Under the pieces are notes generated by a model. It did not search any database, was not told the origin of the DNA, and saw only the letters and a list, made by a program, of their open reading frames with translations. From JAHIZC01 sp043813305 (GTDB lineage Bacteria; Omnitrophota; Gorgyraeia; Gygaellales; Profunditerraquicolaceae): a stretch of 9,488 bases of DNA. Made by a program: the position numbers and the translations under genes. Each line of letters begins with the position of its first letter. Position 1 is the stretch's first letter. Positions 1-6,180 of the stretch are shown here, one piece after another. Where the stretch lies: contig JBDRLC010000018.1 in the NCBI GenBank assembly GCA_043813305.1, positions 1 to 9,488 of the forward strand, given 5' to 3'.

Positions 1-624
1 AGCTAAAGCTATAACTTCCTTGGAATCAGTGATAACCAGTATCGAAGCCTCTTCCCCTATAAGACAATCCTCAATAATCACTCTGTTTCCGGCATCGCCA
101 AAAATCCTCTCTTGCATTATAGAATCAAGTGCCTGCTTTGCCTCCTCGACCGTCTTAGTCACAAATACTCCTTTACCCGCGGCTAAACCGTCTGCTTTTA
201 GTACACAGGGGGCTCCTCTCTCCTCAATATATTTTTTTGCTTCCTCGTAATCATCGAAAACTTTAAAATCAGCTGTAGGGATATTATATTTAGCCATCAG
301 TTGCTTGCTAAAAACCTTGCTTGCTTCAAGGCCAGAGGCGGCTTTATTCGGGCCGAAAATCTTTAATTTATACTTCTTAAATTCATCGACGATCCCCATA
401 GAGAGAGGTGCTTCAGGCCCGACCACGGTCAAATCTATCTTTTCCTTCCGGGCGAATTCAATTAATCCCGGTATATTATCCGCCTTGATATCCAGGCATT
501 CTGCGTATCTGGCGATTCCTCCGTTGCCCGGTGCACAAAAAATCTTATCGCATAATTTAGAGTGCGCAATCTTCCACACCAAAGCATCTTCTCTGCCACC
601 CGAACCAATAACTAAAACTCTCAT
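1..624 (-). CDS. purD: phosphoribosylamine--glycine ligase (GAR synthetase), N-terminal 208 codons, cut by window edge
   Basis: PurD joins glycine to 5-phosphoribosylamine with ATP to make glycinamide ribonucleotide, the second step of the pathway, in the cytosol. The frame is open from the ATG at 624 to base 1 with no stop, giving 208 residues, about half of the usual 420-430. It shows the N-terminal Rossmann-like start (MRVLVIGSGGRE), VVGPEAPL (residues 67-74), IFGPNKAASGLEASK (89-103), and the glycine-rich ATP-grasp loop KADGLAAGKGV (143-153), followed by FGDAGNRVIIED. The start ATG overlaps the purM stop as ATGA (624-621), so the genes are probably translationally coupled. One oddity: the family motif GGREHAL reads GGREDAL here, with Asp13 in place of the usual His. 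The C-terminal half, with the rest of the ATP-grasp domain, lies outside the window. The identification is secure. Confidence 0.97.
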   Translation of the reverse strand, partial: MRVLVIGSGGREDALVWKIAHSKLCDKIFCAPGNGGIARYAECLDIKADNIPGLIEFARKEKIDLTVVGPEAPLSMGIVDEFKKYKLKIFGPNKAASGLEASKVFSKQLMAKYNIPTADFKVFDDYEEAKKYIEERGAPCVLKADGLAAGKGVFVTKTVEEAKQALDSIMQERIFGDAGNRVIIEDCLIGEEASILVITDSKEVIALA

Positions 625-1637
625 ATCATATCTACGCGTTTATTATACTTAACCACTTCTCCTATAACGTAAGACTTCAGTTTAAAGCTAGACAGGTGCG
701 CTAATACCGCCTTTACTGACTTAGGCTCAACTATCAAAACCATACCTATGCCCATATTAAAAGTATGGTACATCTCCCTATCTTCTATATTGCCTCTCTT
801 CTGTATCAGCTTAAATATCTCAGGAACAATCCAGGATTCTTTATCAATGCTAACACCTACACCCTTAGGCACGATACGTGCAAGCTTATCATAGAAGGCT
901 CCGCCTGTAATGTGGGCTATACCTTTAATTACAGGTTCTAGGTTCTGGGTTTTAGGTTCTTGCAATAAAGATAAAATCGGCTTGACGTAAATGCGTGTCG
1001 GTCTAAGCAATTCTTTACTCCGGCGCTTTAATTCTTTTAAAGTGAATACTTTCCTTGCTAACGAAAAACCGTTTGAGTGCAAGCCATTAGATTCCAAGCC
1101 GATCACTAAATCTGAACACTTTATCTTAGAGCCATCGATGATTTTGCTTTTTTCTACTACGCCAACACAAAAACCGGCAATATCATATTCTCCTCTTTTA
1201 TAGAAGCCCGGCATCTGGGCGGTTTCCCCCCCGATTAAAGAACAACCTGCTTCCCGGCATCCATTGTTTATACCTCGAATTACACTATAAAGTACCTTTT
1301 GATCGATCTTACTATAAGCGATATAATCCAGAAAAAATAAAGGCTCAGCACCACTGCATAAAATATCATTCACATTCATCGCTACGGCATCAATTCCCAC
1401 TGTATCATGCTTATTAGCAAGATTAGCGATCTTGAGCTTAGTGCCCACTCCGTCGGAGGATGAAACTAAAATCGGATCCTTATATTCTTTGTTGGGGAAT
1501 CTGAAGAAACTACCGAAGCCGCCAATATCACTTAGAGCTCCCTCCCGATAAGATTTCCTCAGCAAAGGTTTAATCTTATTTTTAAAAAAATTCGCGCTCC
1601 TGATATCAACACCACTCTTTTTATAGGTCAGCTTCAT
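621..1637 (-). CDS. purM: phosphoribosylformylglycinamidine cyclo-ligase (AIR synthetase)
   Basis: PurM closes FGAM to aminoimidazole ribonucleotide with ATP. The product is 338 residues, close to the 345 of E. coli. Visible motifs are the N-terminal YKKSGVDIRSAN, the ATP-binding SDGVGTKL (about 61-68), GIDAVAMNVNDILCSGAEPLFFLDY (81-105, written here only as a landmark), GGETAQMPG (136-144) and GIAHITGG (239-246). The frame is open upstream to 1766, but the ATG at 1637 is preferred: the protein then begins like known PurM proteins, and GGGGGAG at 1652-1646 lies 8 nt upstream. That ribosome site is inside the last codons of purF, whose stop is 2 nt before the start. The 3' end overlaps purD by ATGA. 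Residues about 226-235 (QEPKTQNLEP) are a low-complexity insertion encoded by a heptamer array just before the GIAHITGG motif. Confidence 0.97.
   Translation of the reverse strand: MKLTYKKSGVDIRSANFFKNKIKPLLRKSYREGALSDIGGFGSFFRFPNKEYKDPILVSSSDGVGTKLKIANLANKHDTVGIDAVAMNVNDILCSGAEPLFFLDYIAYSKIDQKVLYSVIRGINNGCREAGCSLIGGETAQMPGFYKRGEYDIAGFCVGVVEKSKIIDGSKIKCSDLVIGLESNGLHSNGFSLARKVFTLKELKRRSKELLRPTRIYVKPILSLLQEPKTQNLEPVIKGIAHITGGAFYDKLARIVPKGVGVSIDKESWIVPEIFKLIQKRGNIEDREMYHTFNMGIGMVLIVEPKSVKAVLAHLSSFKLKSYVIGEVVKYNKRVDMI
933..960. repeat. heptamer array in purM
   Basis: Four 7-nt units: aggttct, aggttct, gggtttt, aggttct. They encode QEPKTQNLEP in PurM, where the E. coli protein has a shorter loop before the AHLTGG motif. 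Confidence 0.85.
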
Positions 1638-1639
1638 AT

Positions 1640-3070
1640 TTATCGCTCCCCCTGTCCACAACAATAAGTTTCCAGCGAAAACTTTCCCTGTCTCTTCTCC
1701 TGCTTGATTGGATACTTCCCACTCCAACAGGCAGTACAATAATGATTCTGTGGATATTTCAAACAACCTAACATCCCCTTAAGGCTTAAGTATCCCAGGC
1801 TATCTACCCCAAGGTACTCCTTTATTCTTTTTATTGACTTGTATCTATTAGCGATCAGTTCAGATGCCTGATGAAAATCAATACCATAAAAGCAGGGAAA
1901 ACGATGAGCAGGGCAAGAGATCATTAAATGAACTTCCTTTACTCCCGCACGACGTAAATTACGTACACGGATCCTGGAAGTCGTGCCTCTGACAATCGAA
2001 TCGTCGACCACTACGATACGTTTACCTTTTAAAACACTCCTCAGTAAGTTGAATTTAACCCGTACTCCTAATTCGCGGATGTTCTGGGCAGGCTGAATAA
2101 ACGTCCTTCCCACATAGTGATTACGGATGATCCCCATCTCTAAGGGTATTTTTGACTTCTGAGCAAAACCTAAAGCAGCTGAAAAACCTGAATCAGGTAC
2201 AGGCACTACGAAGTCTGCTTTGACAGGATATTCCTTTGCCAACTGCTCTCCTAATCTACGCCTTACCGAATGTACGGTCTCACCAAACATTATAGAATCA
2301 GGCCGGGCAAAATAAACATGCTCAAATGTACAGAAGGCATTCTTTTTTGCAAATCGTAATTCTTTCGGTTTTATCGACTTTAATCCTTTTGCACTGATAA
2401 AAACAATCTCTCCCGGCTCAACATCGCGCACGAATTTAGCTTTGATCAGATCAAAAGCACAACTCTCAGATGCCAGGCACCATGCCTTGCCGACCTTACC
2501 TAAAACTAAGGGCCTGAAACCCAAAGGATCTCTTATGCCGACGAGGTTACGCTTATCCATCATCAATAAAGAGTAGGCACCTTTAAGTCTTTTTAAAGCA
2601 TAGATCAAACTCTGCTTTAAATCTTTGGACTTAGCCCTGGCCATCAGATGAATCACGATCTCCGAATCCGTGGTAGTTTGAAATATCGAACCGGTCTTCT
2701 CAAGATATTGACGAAGCTGCAATGAATTAACCAGATTTCCGTTGTGGGCAATAGAAATACTCCCCTTGGCATAATCGATTAAAAGCGGCTGGGCATTCTT
2801 CAATACGCTTGAACCGGTGGTAGAATAACGTACATGCCCCATAGCCATATTACCTTTAAGTTTACTTAAGACCCGCGGCACAAAGACATCACTTACCAAA
2901 CCTACATCTTTATGCAGCGAAAGAGTACCTTTATTATTGGCTACGATTCCACAGGCTTCTTGGCCCCGATGCTGCAGAGAATACAATCCTAGATAAGTCA
3001 GCCAACTGGCATGGTTATTATTTACAATACCGAATAAACCACAAAATTCTCTTGGTTTTTCTAAATTCAC
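1640..3070 (-). CDS. purF: amidophosphoribosyltransferase, canonical glutamine PRPP amidotransferase
   Basis: PurF catalyses the committed step, PRPP plus glutamine to phosphoribosylamine. I choose the GTG at 3070, giving 476 residues, because it overlaps the previous stop as GTGA and leaves a 9-residue propeptide before Cys10, much like the 11-residue propeptide of B. subtilis PurF. The ATG at 3100 is possible but would overlap the upstream gene by 34 nt. The N-terminal Ntn-hydrolase glutaminase is intact: Cys10 in CGLFGIV, SLQHRGQE, GHVRYSTTG with Arg81, HNGN (109-112), and Asp135 in TTTDSE. The phosphoribosyltransferase domain has VVVDDSIVRGTT (353-364). Cysteines 247, 393, 445 and 448 match the four 4Fe-4S ligands of the Bacillus-type enzyme. 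A short charged tail with a Cys-Cys pair follows the last Fe-S cysteine. The order directly after a degenerate paralog suggests that the two proteins act together, which is inference. Confidence 0.96.
   Translation of the reverse strand: MNLEKPREFCGLFGIVNNNHASWLTYLGLYSLQHRGQEACGIVANNKGTLSLHKDVGLVSDVFVPRVLSKLKGNMAMGHVRYSTTGSSVLKNAQPLLIDYAKGSISIAHNGNLVNSLQLRQYLEKTGSIFQTTTDSEIVIHLMARAKSKDLKQSLIYALKRLKGAYSLLMMDKRNLVGIRDPLGFRPLVLGKVGKAWCLASESCAFDLIKAKFVRDVEPGEIVFISAKGLKSIKPKELRFAKKNAFCTFEHVYFARPDSIMFGETVHSVRRRLGEQLAKEYPVKADFVVPVPDSGFSAALGFAQKSKIPLEMGIIRNHYVGRTFIQPAQNIRELGVRVKFNLLRSVLKGKRIVVVDDSIVRGTTSRIRVRNLRRAGVKEVHLMISCPAHRFPCFYGIDFHQASELIANRYKSIKRIKEYLGVDSLGYLSLKGMLGCLKYPQNHYCTACWSGKYPIKQEKRQGKFSLETYCCGQGER
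3067..3070 (-). promoter_or_regulatory. GTGA stop-start overlap deciding the purF start
   Basis: The TGA of the PurF-like gene (3069-3067) overlaps a GTG (3070-3068) in the purF frame. The GTG gives a 9-residue propeptide before the catalytic Cys and mirrors the ATGA overlap at purM/purD. Purine-rich GGGCAGGGAG lies just upstream. This arrangement suggests coupled translation and roughly equal amounts of the two proteins. Confidence 0.75.
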
Positions 3071-4461
3071 GGCTCCCTGCCCGTCCAACAATACAAACAA
3101 AGTTTATCATTTGATAAACCTATGGCTTTGACCATATCAGACAATTTCTGGTATTTGAGCGTACTCACACCTAGATCCTTGGCAATCCATTGTACCATCT
3201 TTTTGTATTTTGGGGAATTCTCATCTAAATAAGGACTGATATCTTCTACATCCTTACCTTCTATTGCTCTGATCGCCCTGCGCGCTGCCAGCTCCTTGAT
3301 GCTGCGTGTGGAATAATTGAACTTACAGGGAAACATTAACGGCGGACAGGCGATCCTCATGTGAATCTGTTTTGCTCCGCACTCCTTTAGTTTTTGAATA
3401 GTGTAATTCTTCAGCTGTGTGCCTCTAACAATGGAATCATCGCAAAAAACCATCCGCTTATTCTTAATTATATCTGGAATCGGTATTAACTTCATCTTGG
3501 CGATCCGGTCACGTGTTTCCTGAGAAGGAGGGGTATAGCTGCGGTCAAATCCGGGCGTATACTTTACCAACGGCCTTCTGAAGGGAATCTTTGATTTTAT
3601 GCTATAGCCTATGGCATGCGCTGTGCCAGAATCAGGAATCCCCGCTACCATATCTGCCTTTATCTTATCATTCTGTGCCAAAAACCCACCGCATCTTTCC
3701 CTGGAGATCTCTACGTTAAGTCCTTCATATGATGAAGCGGGAAAACCGGTATAAACCCACAAGAACGAACAGATCTGATTCTTCCTCTTGCCCCTACGCT
3801 TCGATTGCAATCCTGATTTATTTAAAAGCACTATCTCTTCCGGTTGAATATATTTTTTTATCTTAAATCCCAGATTATAAAAGGCTGAAGTCTCTGTGGT
3901 AACCGCCCAATCTTTGCCGCGCTTACCGACTACCAACGGCGAATAGCCGTATCTATCCCTGGCTGCATAGATTCCGTCTTTATTTAAAAGCAGCAGGGTA
4001 CATGAACCCTGGATCTTGGAGAACATATATTCAATACCGTCGATGATATTCTTGCCGCGGATGATCAGCTTAGCTATCAGCTCTACCTGATTCACCCCTG
4101 TATCACTTACTTCACTGAAAGACTGTCCCTGTTTATAAAGCTGATTAGTTAACTCATCAGCATTATCGATAAAACCGTTAAAGATAACGGTGAACGGGCC
4201 GAATTTAGAATTTATATATATCGGCTGCTCTTCGTTTGCGCTGATTACACCAATACCCATTTTACCCGGCATGGTTTTATAATCGTAGAAGAACTTGGCC
4301 TTGAATTGGCTTCCCTTGATATCGTGAATCTTACGCGTTAATTCTTTACCTACCACAGCCAGGCCTGCAAACTCCGTACCTAAATGAGAGTGATAATCTG
4401 TTCCGTAGAACAGGTCCTCCCTGCAATCATCCTGTGAAACAACTCCAAAAATACCGCTCAT
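3067..4461 (-). CDS. PurF-like protein with degenerate glutaminase site and intact PRPP and Fe-S motifs
   Basis: This 464-residue protein has the full PurF architecture: an Ntn-hydrolase glutaminase-like domain, then a phosphoribosyltransferase domain. It starts MSGIFGVV, so the catalytic Cys of the family is Ser2 (codon AGC). The glutamine-binding GHVRYST segment reads GIGVISA (69-75) with no Arg, and HNGN is FNGF (94-97). In contrast the PRPP loop FCDDSIVRGTQ (339-349) is intact, and Cys231, Cys379, Cys455 and Cys458 match the four Fe-S ligands. From memory, a related PurF-like family with YHSHLGT and LWVYYGYP motifs exists in Bacteroidetes and Clostridia, often with Gly or Cys at position 2. 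Likely roles are an ammonia-dependent PRA synthase, a regulatory partner of the adjacent PurF, or another PRPP enzyme. The run AGGGGGGG (4474-4467), 5 nt before the ATG, is a strong ribosome site overlapping the purQ stop. The 3' end overlaps purF by GTGA. Confidence 0.9.
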   Translation of the reverse strand: MSGIFGVVSQDDCREDLFYGTDYHSHLGTEFAGLAVVGKELTRKIHDIKGSQFKAKFFYDYKTMPGKMGIGVISANEEQPIYINSKFGPFTVIFNGFIDNADELTNQLYKQGQSFSEVSDTGVNQVELIAKLIIRGKNIIDGIEYMFSKIQGSCTLLLLNKDGIYAARDRYGYSPLVVGKRGKDWAVTTETSAFYNLGFKIKKYIQPEEIVLLNKSGLQSKRRGKRKNQICSFLWVYTGFPASSYEGLNVEISRERCGGFLAQNDKIKADMVAGIPDSGTAHAIGYSIKSKIPFRRPLVKYTPGFDRSYTPPSQETRDRIAKMKLIPIPDIIKNKRMVFCDDSIVRGTQLKNYTIQKLKECGAKQIHMRIACPPLMFPCKFNYSTRSIKELAARRAIRAIEGKDVEDISPYLDENSPKYKKMVQWIAKDLGVSTLKYQKLSDMVKAIGLSNDKLCLYCWTGREP

Positions 4462-4476
4462 TTATTCCCCCCCTCA
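4462..4476 (-). promoter_or_regulatory. strong Shine-Dalgarno of the PurF-like gene, overlapping the purQ stop
   Basis: The minus strand reads TGA, then seven G, then AATAA before the ATG at 4461. The purQ stop codon supplies the first bases of the site, so ribosomes ending on purQ would sit on the next start. It fixes the start at MSGIFGVV and supports the view that Ser2 is truly the second residue. Confidence 0.7.
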
Positions 4477-5271
4477 TAGATGTTTCTTGGCATACTCGAC
4501 TCCGTTCTGAAAAATTTGTAAACCATCACCTGCTTTTTTATGCTCTAAAGAATTCCAGCGAGGGTGATGCTGGAAATAGATATGTCTTTCAGGATGAGGC
4601 ATCAGGCCCAAAATCCTTCCGCTATGATCACTTATGCCTGCGATGTTTTCCAGCGAACCATTAGGATTGTAGGGGTATTTGCTCAGGCGCCCGCGGTCAT
4701 CGCAATACTGAAAAACAACCTGTTTATTTCGCTTTATTCTCGCTAGCACTTTTTTATCCTTTAGGATAAACTTTCCCTCTCCGTGGGCAACCGGAAGGTA
4801 GATTATATCAGATAACCCCTTAGTCCAAATACAACCGGATGCTCGATTCTCGATACTTGATACTCGTAAATAAGTCCATCGGTCTTCAAACTTGCCGGAA
4901 TCATTAATAATCAAACTCGCCTCCTGCTTTAAATCGCTGTTTCCCGGCAGAAGCCCGCTCTTAACCAGGACCTGAAACCCGTTACAGATCCCGATGATTA
5001 ATTTTTCCTCCTCAAGGAATCTCCTTAACTGATTTCCTAATTTATACCTTAGTTCATTAGCCAGGATCTTACCGGCAGCAATATCATCTCCGTAAGTGAA
5101 TCCTCCGGGAAGGGCGAGGATTTGATAATCTGAAAGGTCAGCTTTGCCGTCGATAATCCGATTTATGTGTTGCAGCTCAGCACTCGCCCCGACTTTACTA
5201 AAAGCAAATGCAGTCTCTGCATCGCAGTTGGTACCGGCAGTTCTTAAAACACAGACTCTAGGCTTTTTCAT
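4474..5271 (-). CDS. purQ: phosphoribosylformylglycinamidine synthase, glutamine amidotransferase subunit
   Basis: PurQ is the class I glutaminase that supplies ammonia to PurL for FGAM formation. The protein is 265 residues, longer than the 227 of B. subtilis and like the 260-residue variants. It shows TAGTNCDAET near the N-terminus, LPGGFTYGDDIAAG (54-67), the nucleophile Cys96 in GICNGFQ, VAHGEGKF (161-168), and the His226/Glu228 pair in MPHPERH. The start at 5271 fits the family N-terminus. The ribosome site is poor: the nearest good purine run, GAGAGGAG, ends about 15 nt upstream of the ATG, in DNA next to a REP-like repeat. Residues about 135-145 (RVSSIENRASG) are encoded by a degenerate four-unit heptamer array, a probable insertion ahead of the PVAHGEG motif. 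The gene is followed 12 nt later by the PurF-like gene and is split from purL by the LOG gene. Confidence 0.97.
   Translation of the reverse strand: MKKPRVCVLRTAGTNCDAETAFAFSKVGASAELQHINRIIDGKADLSDYQILALPGGFTYGDDIAAGKILANELRYKLGNQLRRFLEEEKLIIGICNGFQVLVKSGLLPGNSDLKQEASLIINDSGKFEDRWTYLRVSSIENRASGCIWTKGLSDIIYLPVAHGEGKFILKDKKVLARIKRNKQVVFQYCDDRGRLSKYPYNPNGSLENIAGISDHSGRILGLMPHPERHIYFQHHPRWNSLEHKKAGDGLQIFQNGVEYAKKHL
4841..4868. repeat. degenerate heptamer array in purQ
   Basis: Four 7-nt units with diverged sequence: gctcgat, tctcgat, acttgat, actcgta. Length and unit number equal those of the purM array and of each block in purL. It encodes RVSSIENRA in PurQ. The divergence suggests an older insertion or one reshaped by selection. 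Confidence 0.7.
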
Positions 5272-5308
5272 CCGTTCGACGACGCGCTCCTCTCTTCGCC
5301 CGTCGCTT

Positions 5309-5350
5309 GCTCAGGATGACTCTGAGCGAGCGCAGCGAGTCGAAGAGTCA
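5309..5350. repeat. REP-like palindromic element at the LOG/purQ junction
   Basis: A perfect 7-bp inverted repeat, tgactct (5317-5323) and agagtca (5344-5350), encloses a GC-rich core with cga/tcg pairing. An alternative fold pairs gctcag (5309-5314) with ctgagc (5322-5327). The CGCTGCGCTCGCTCAG-type core resembles palindromic elements scattered through many environmental bacterial genomes (from memory). The sequence encodes the last 12 residues and stop of the LOG gene. The GC-rich DNA on to 5272 may be part of the same element. Confidence 0.7.
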
Positions 5351-5994
5351 TAAAATTTATTTATTACCCGCACTACGTCTTTAGGCTTATCAACCACGGT
5401 AAAGATATTATTAAAATCCTGCTTGCTGATGTTCCCTTTCTTTAATACGGTGTTACGTAACCAATTAAGCATTCCCTTCCAATATTCCCCGTTAAATAAG
5501 ACTACCGGGAACTTAGGAATCCTCCCTGTTTGAATAAGAGTAATCGCTTCCATAAATTCATCCATAGTCCCGTAGCCTCCCGGTAAGATTACAAAGGCCT
5601 TGGCATACTTGACAAACATTACTTTTCTCACAAAGAAATAATGAAAATCCAGAAGTTGATCAACATATTTATTAGGCTTCTGCTCCCGAGGCATCTGGAT
5701 ATTCAGGCCAATAGATTTACCCTTAGCCCTCTTTGCTCCTTTATTCGCCGCCTCCATTGATCCGGGGCCGCTGCCGGTGATAATCGCATATCCTTCTTTT
5801 GCTAAAAGGTAGGCAACTTCTTCGGCCAATTTGTAATATTCAGTGCCCCGTTTAGTGCAACTTGAACCAAATATAGAAACTGCTCTTCCCACTTTTGGCA
5901 ATACTTCAAACCCATCAACAAACTCTGACATGATGCGAAATATCCGCCAGGTATCTTCCTGTGCAAAATCTACCTTCCGCTTTCTTCTTTTCAT
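5311..5994 (-). CDS. LOG-family (TIGR00730-type) Rossmann-fold protein, probable nucleotide 5'-monophosphate nucleosidase
   Basis: This 227-residue protein belongs to the LOG family, long misnamed lysine decarboxylase. Characterised members release the base from (cytokinin) nucleoside 5'-monophosphates, giving ribose 5-phosphate. Seen here: the Rossmann start AVSIFGSS (38-45), the loop TGSGPGSMEAANKGA (73-87), the catalytic RK pair at 123-124, and the signature PGGYGTMDE (138-146). GAGGTGGT at 6005-5998, 3 nt before the ATG, fixes the start. It has no known step in IMP synthesis; its position between purL and purQ suggests nucleotide or phosphoribosyl recycling linked to purine supply, which is inference. 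The last 12 residues (DSSTRCARSESS) are read from a REP-like palindrome, so the native end was probably near NKFY at 215 and was replaced by the repeat. The substrate cannot be told from the sequence. Confidence 0.88.
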   Translation of the reverse strand: MKRRKRKVDFAQEDTWRIFRIMSEFVDGFEVLPKVGRAVSIFGSSCTKRGTEYYKLAEEVAYLLAKEGYAIITGSGPGSMEAANKGAKRAKGKSIGLNIQMPREQKPNKYVDQLLDFHYFFVRKVMFVKYAKAFVILPGGYGTMDEFMEAITLIQTGRIPKFPVVLFNGEYWKGMLNWLRNTVLKKGNISKQDFNNIFTVVDKPKDVVRVINKFYDSSTRCARSESS

Positions 5995-5997
5995 TTC

Positions 5998-6007
5998 ACC
6001 ACCTCAA
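5998..6007. repeat. left copy of a 10-bp direct repeat, possible target-site duplication
   Basis: accacctcaa here is identical to 6183-6192 on the other side of the three-hairpin element. On the minus strand this copy is the ribosome binding site of the LOG gene. The match could be partly chance because GAGGTG is a common ribosome-site word. Confidence 0.5.
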
Positions 6008-6011
6008 TTGA

Positions 6012-6063
6012 GCAGACAACTTACGGAGTTCAACGACGTAAGTTGTAGGCCGTAGCCGTCTGC
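6012..6063. repeat. hairpin 1 with a three-way-junction fold
   Basis: An outer stem gcagac (6012-6017)/gtctgc (6058-6063) encloses a stem aacttacg (6018-6025)/cgtaagtt (6037-6044) with an 11-nt loop, plus a mini-hairpin ggc-cgta-gcc (6048-6057). The inner stem extends to 10 bp if it takes the ac/gt bases of the outer stem. Confidence 0.75.
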
Positions 6064-6134
6064 GAATTTGACCCCGCTCTTTTGGCGGGACAAAATATGA
6101 TTCTTCCCTTCGCCAAAAGGGCGGGGTAAGTTCG
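6063..6134. repeat. hairpin 2, long GC-rich stem
   Basis: ccccgctcttttggcg (6072-6087) pairs with cgccaaaagggcgggg (6111-6126) over 16 bp with one G-T type mismatch. The pairing extends outward through cgaa (6063-6066)/ttcg (6131-6134) with a bulge. It is the strongest stem in the window. No T-run follows on either strand as a Rho-independent terminator would need. Confidence 0.8.
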
Positions 6135-6176
6135 GACAGATAAGTTATGCTCTCTCACGCTCCATAACTTATGTCC
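6134..6176. repeat. hairpin 3, AT-rich stem
   Basis: taagttatg (6141-6149) pairs perfectly with cataactta (6163-6171). ggaca (6134-6138) and tgtcc (6172-6176) extend the stem past a 2-nt bulge. The loop is 13 nt. In transcription order it comes first, starting 4 nt after the purL stop. Confidence 0.8.
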
Positions 6177-6180
6177 TCAC

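Noticed and set aside
20..652. Plus-strand open frames over purD
   Set aside because: They are antisense to a clear ATP-grasp reading frame and resemble no protein family I know; the same holds for plus-strand frames over purL, purM and purQ.
1638..1766. N-terminal extension of purM to an upstream ATG at 1766
   Set aside because: It lies wholly inside the purF C-terminal coding region in another frame, has no PurM-like sequence, and the ATG at 1637 has a good ribosome site.
3071..3100. ATG at 3100 as the purF start
   Set aside because: It would overlap the upstream gene by 34 nt and give a 19-residue propeptide; the GTGA overlap at 3070 fits family propeptide length and operon style better, although it is not excluded.
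5311..5994. Lysine decarboxylase annotation for the LOG gene
   Set aside because: The PGGxGTxxE motif defines the LOG phosphoribohydrolase family; the decarboxylase name is a historical error.
6063..6134. Hairpin 2 as a Rho-independent terminator
   Set aside because: The stem is strong, but no T-run follows on either strand, and the downstream genes belong to the same pathway.
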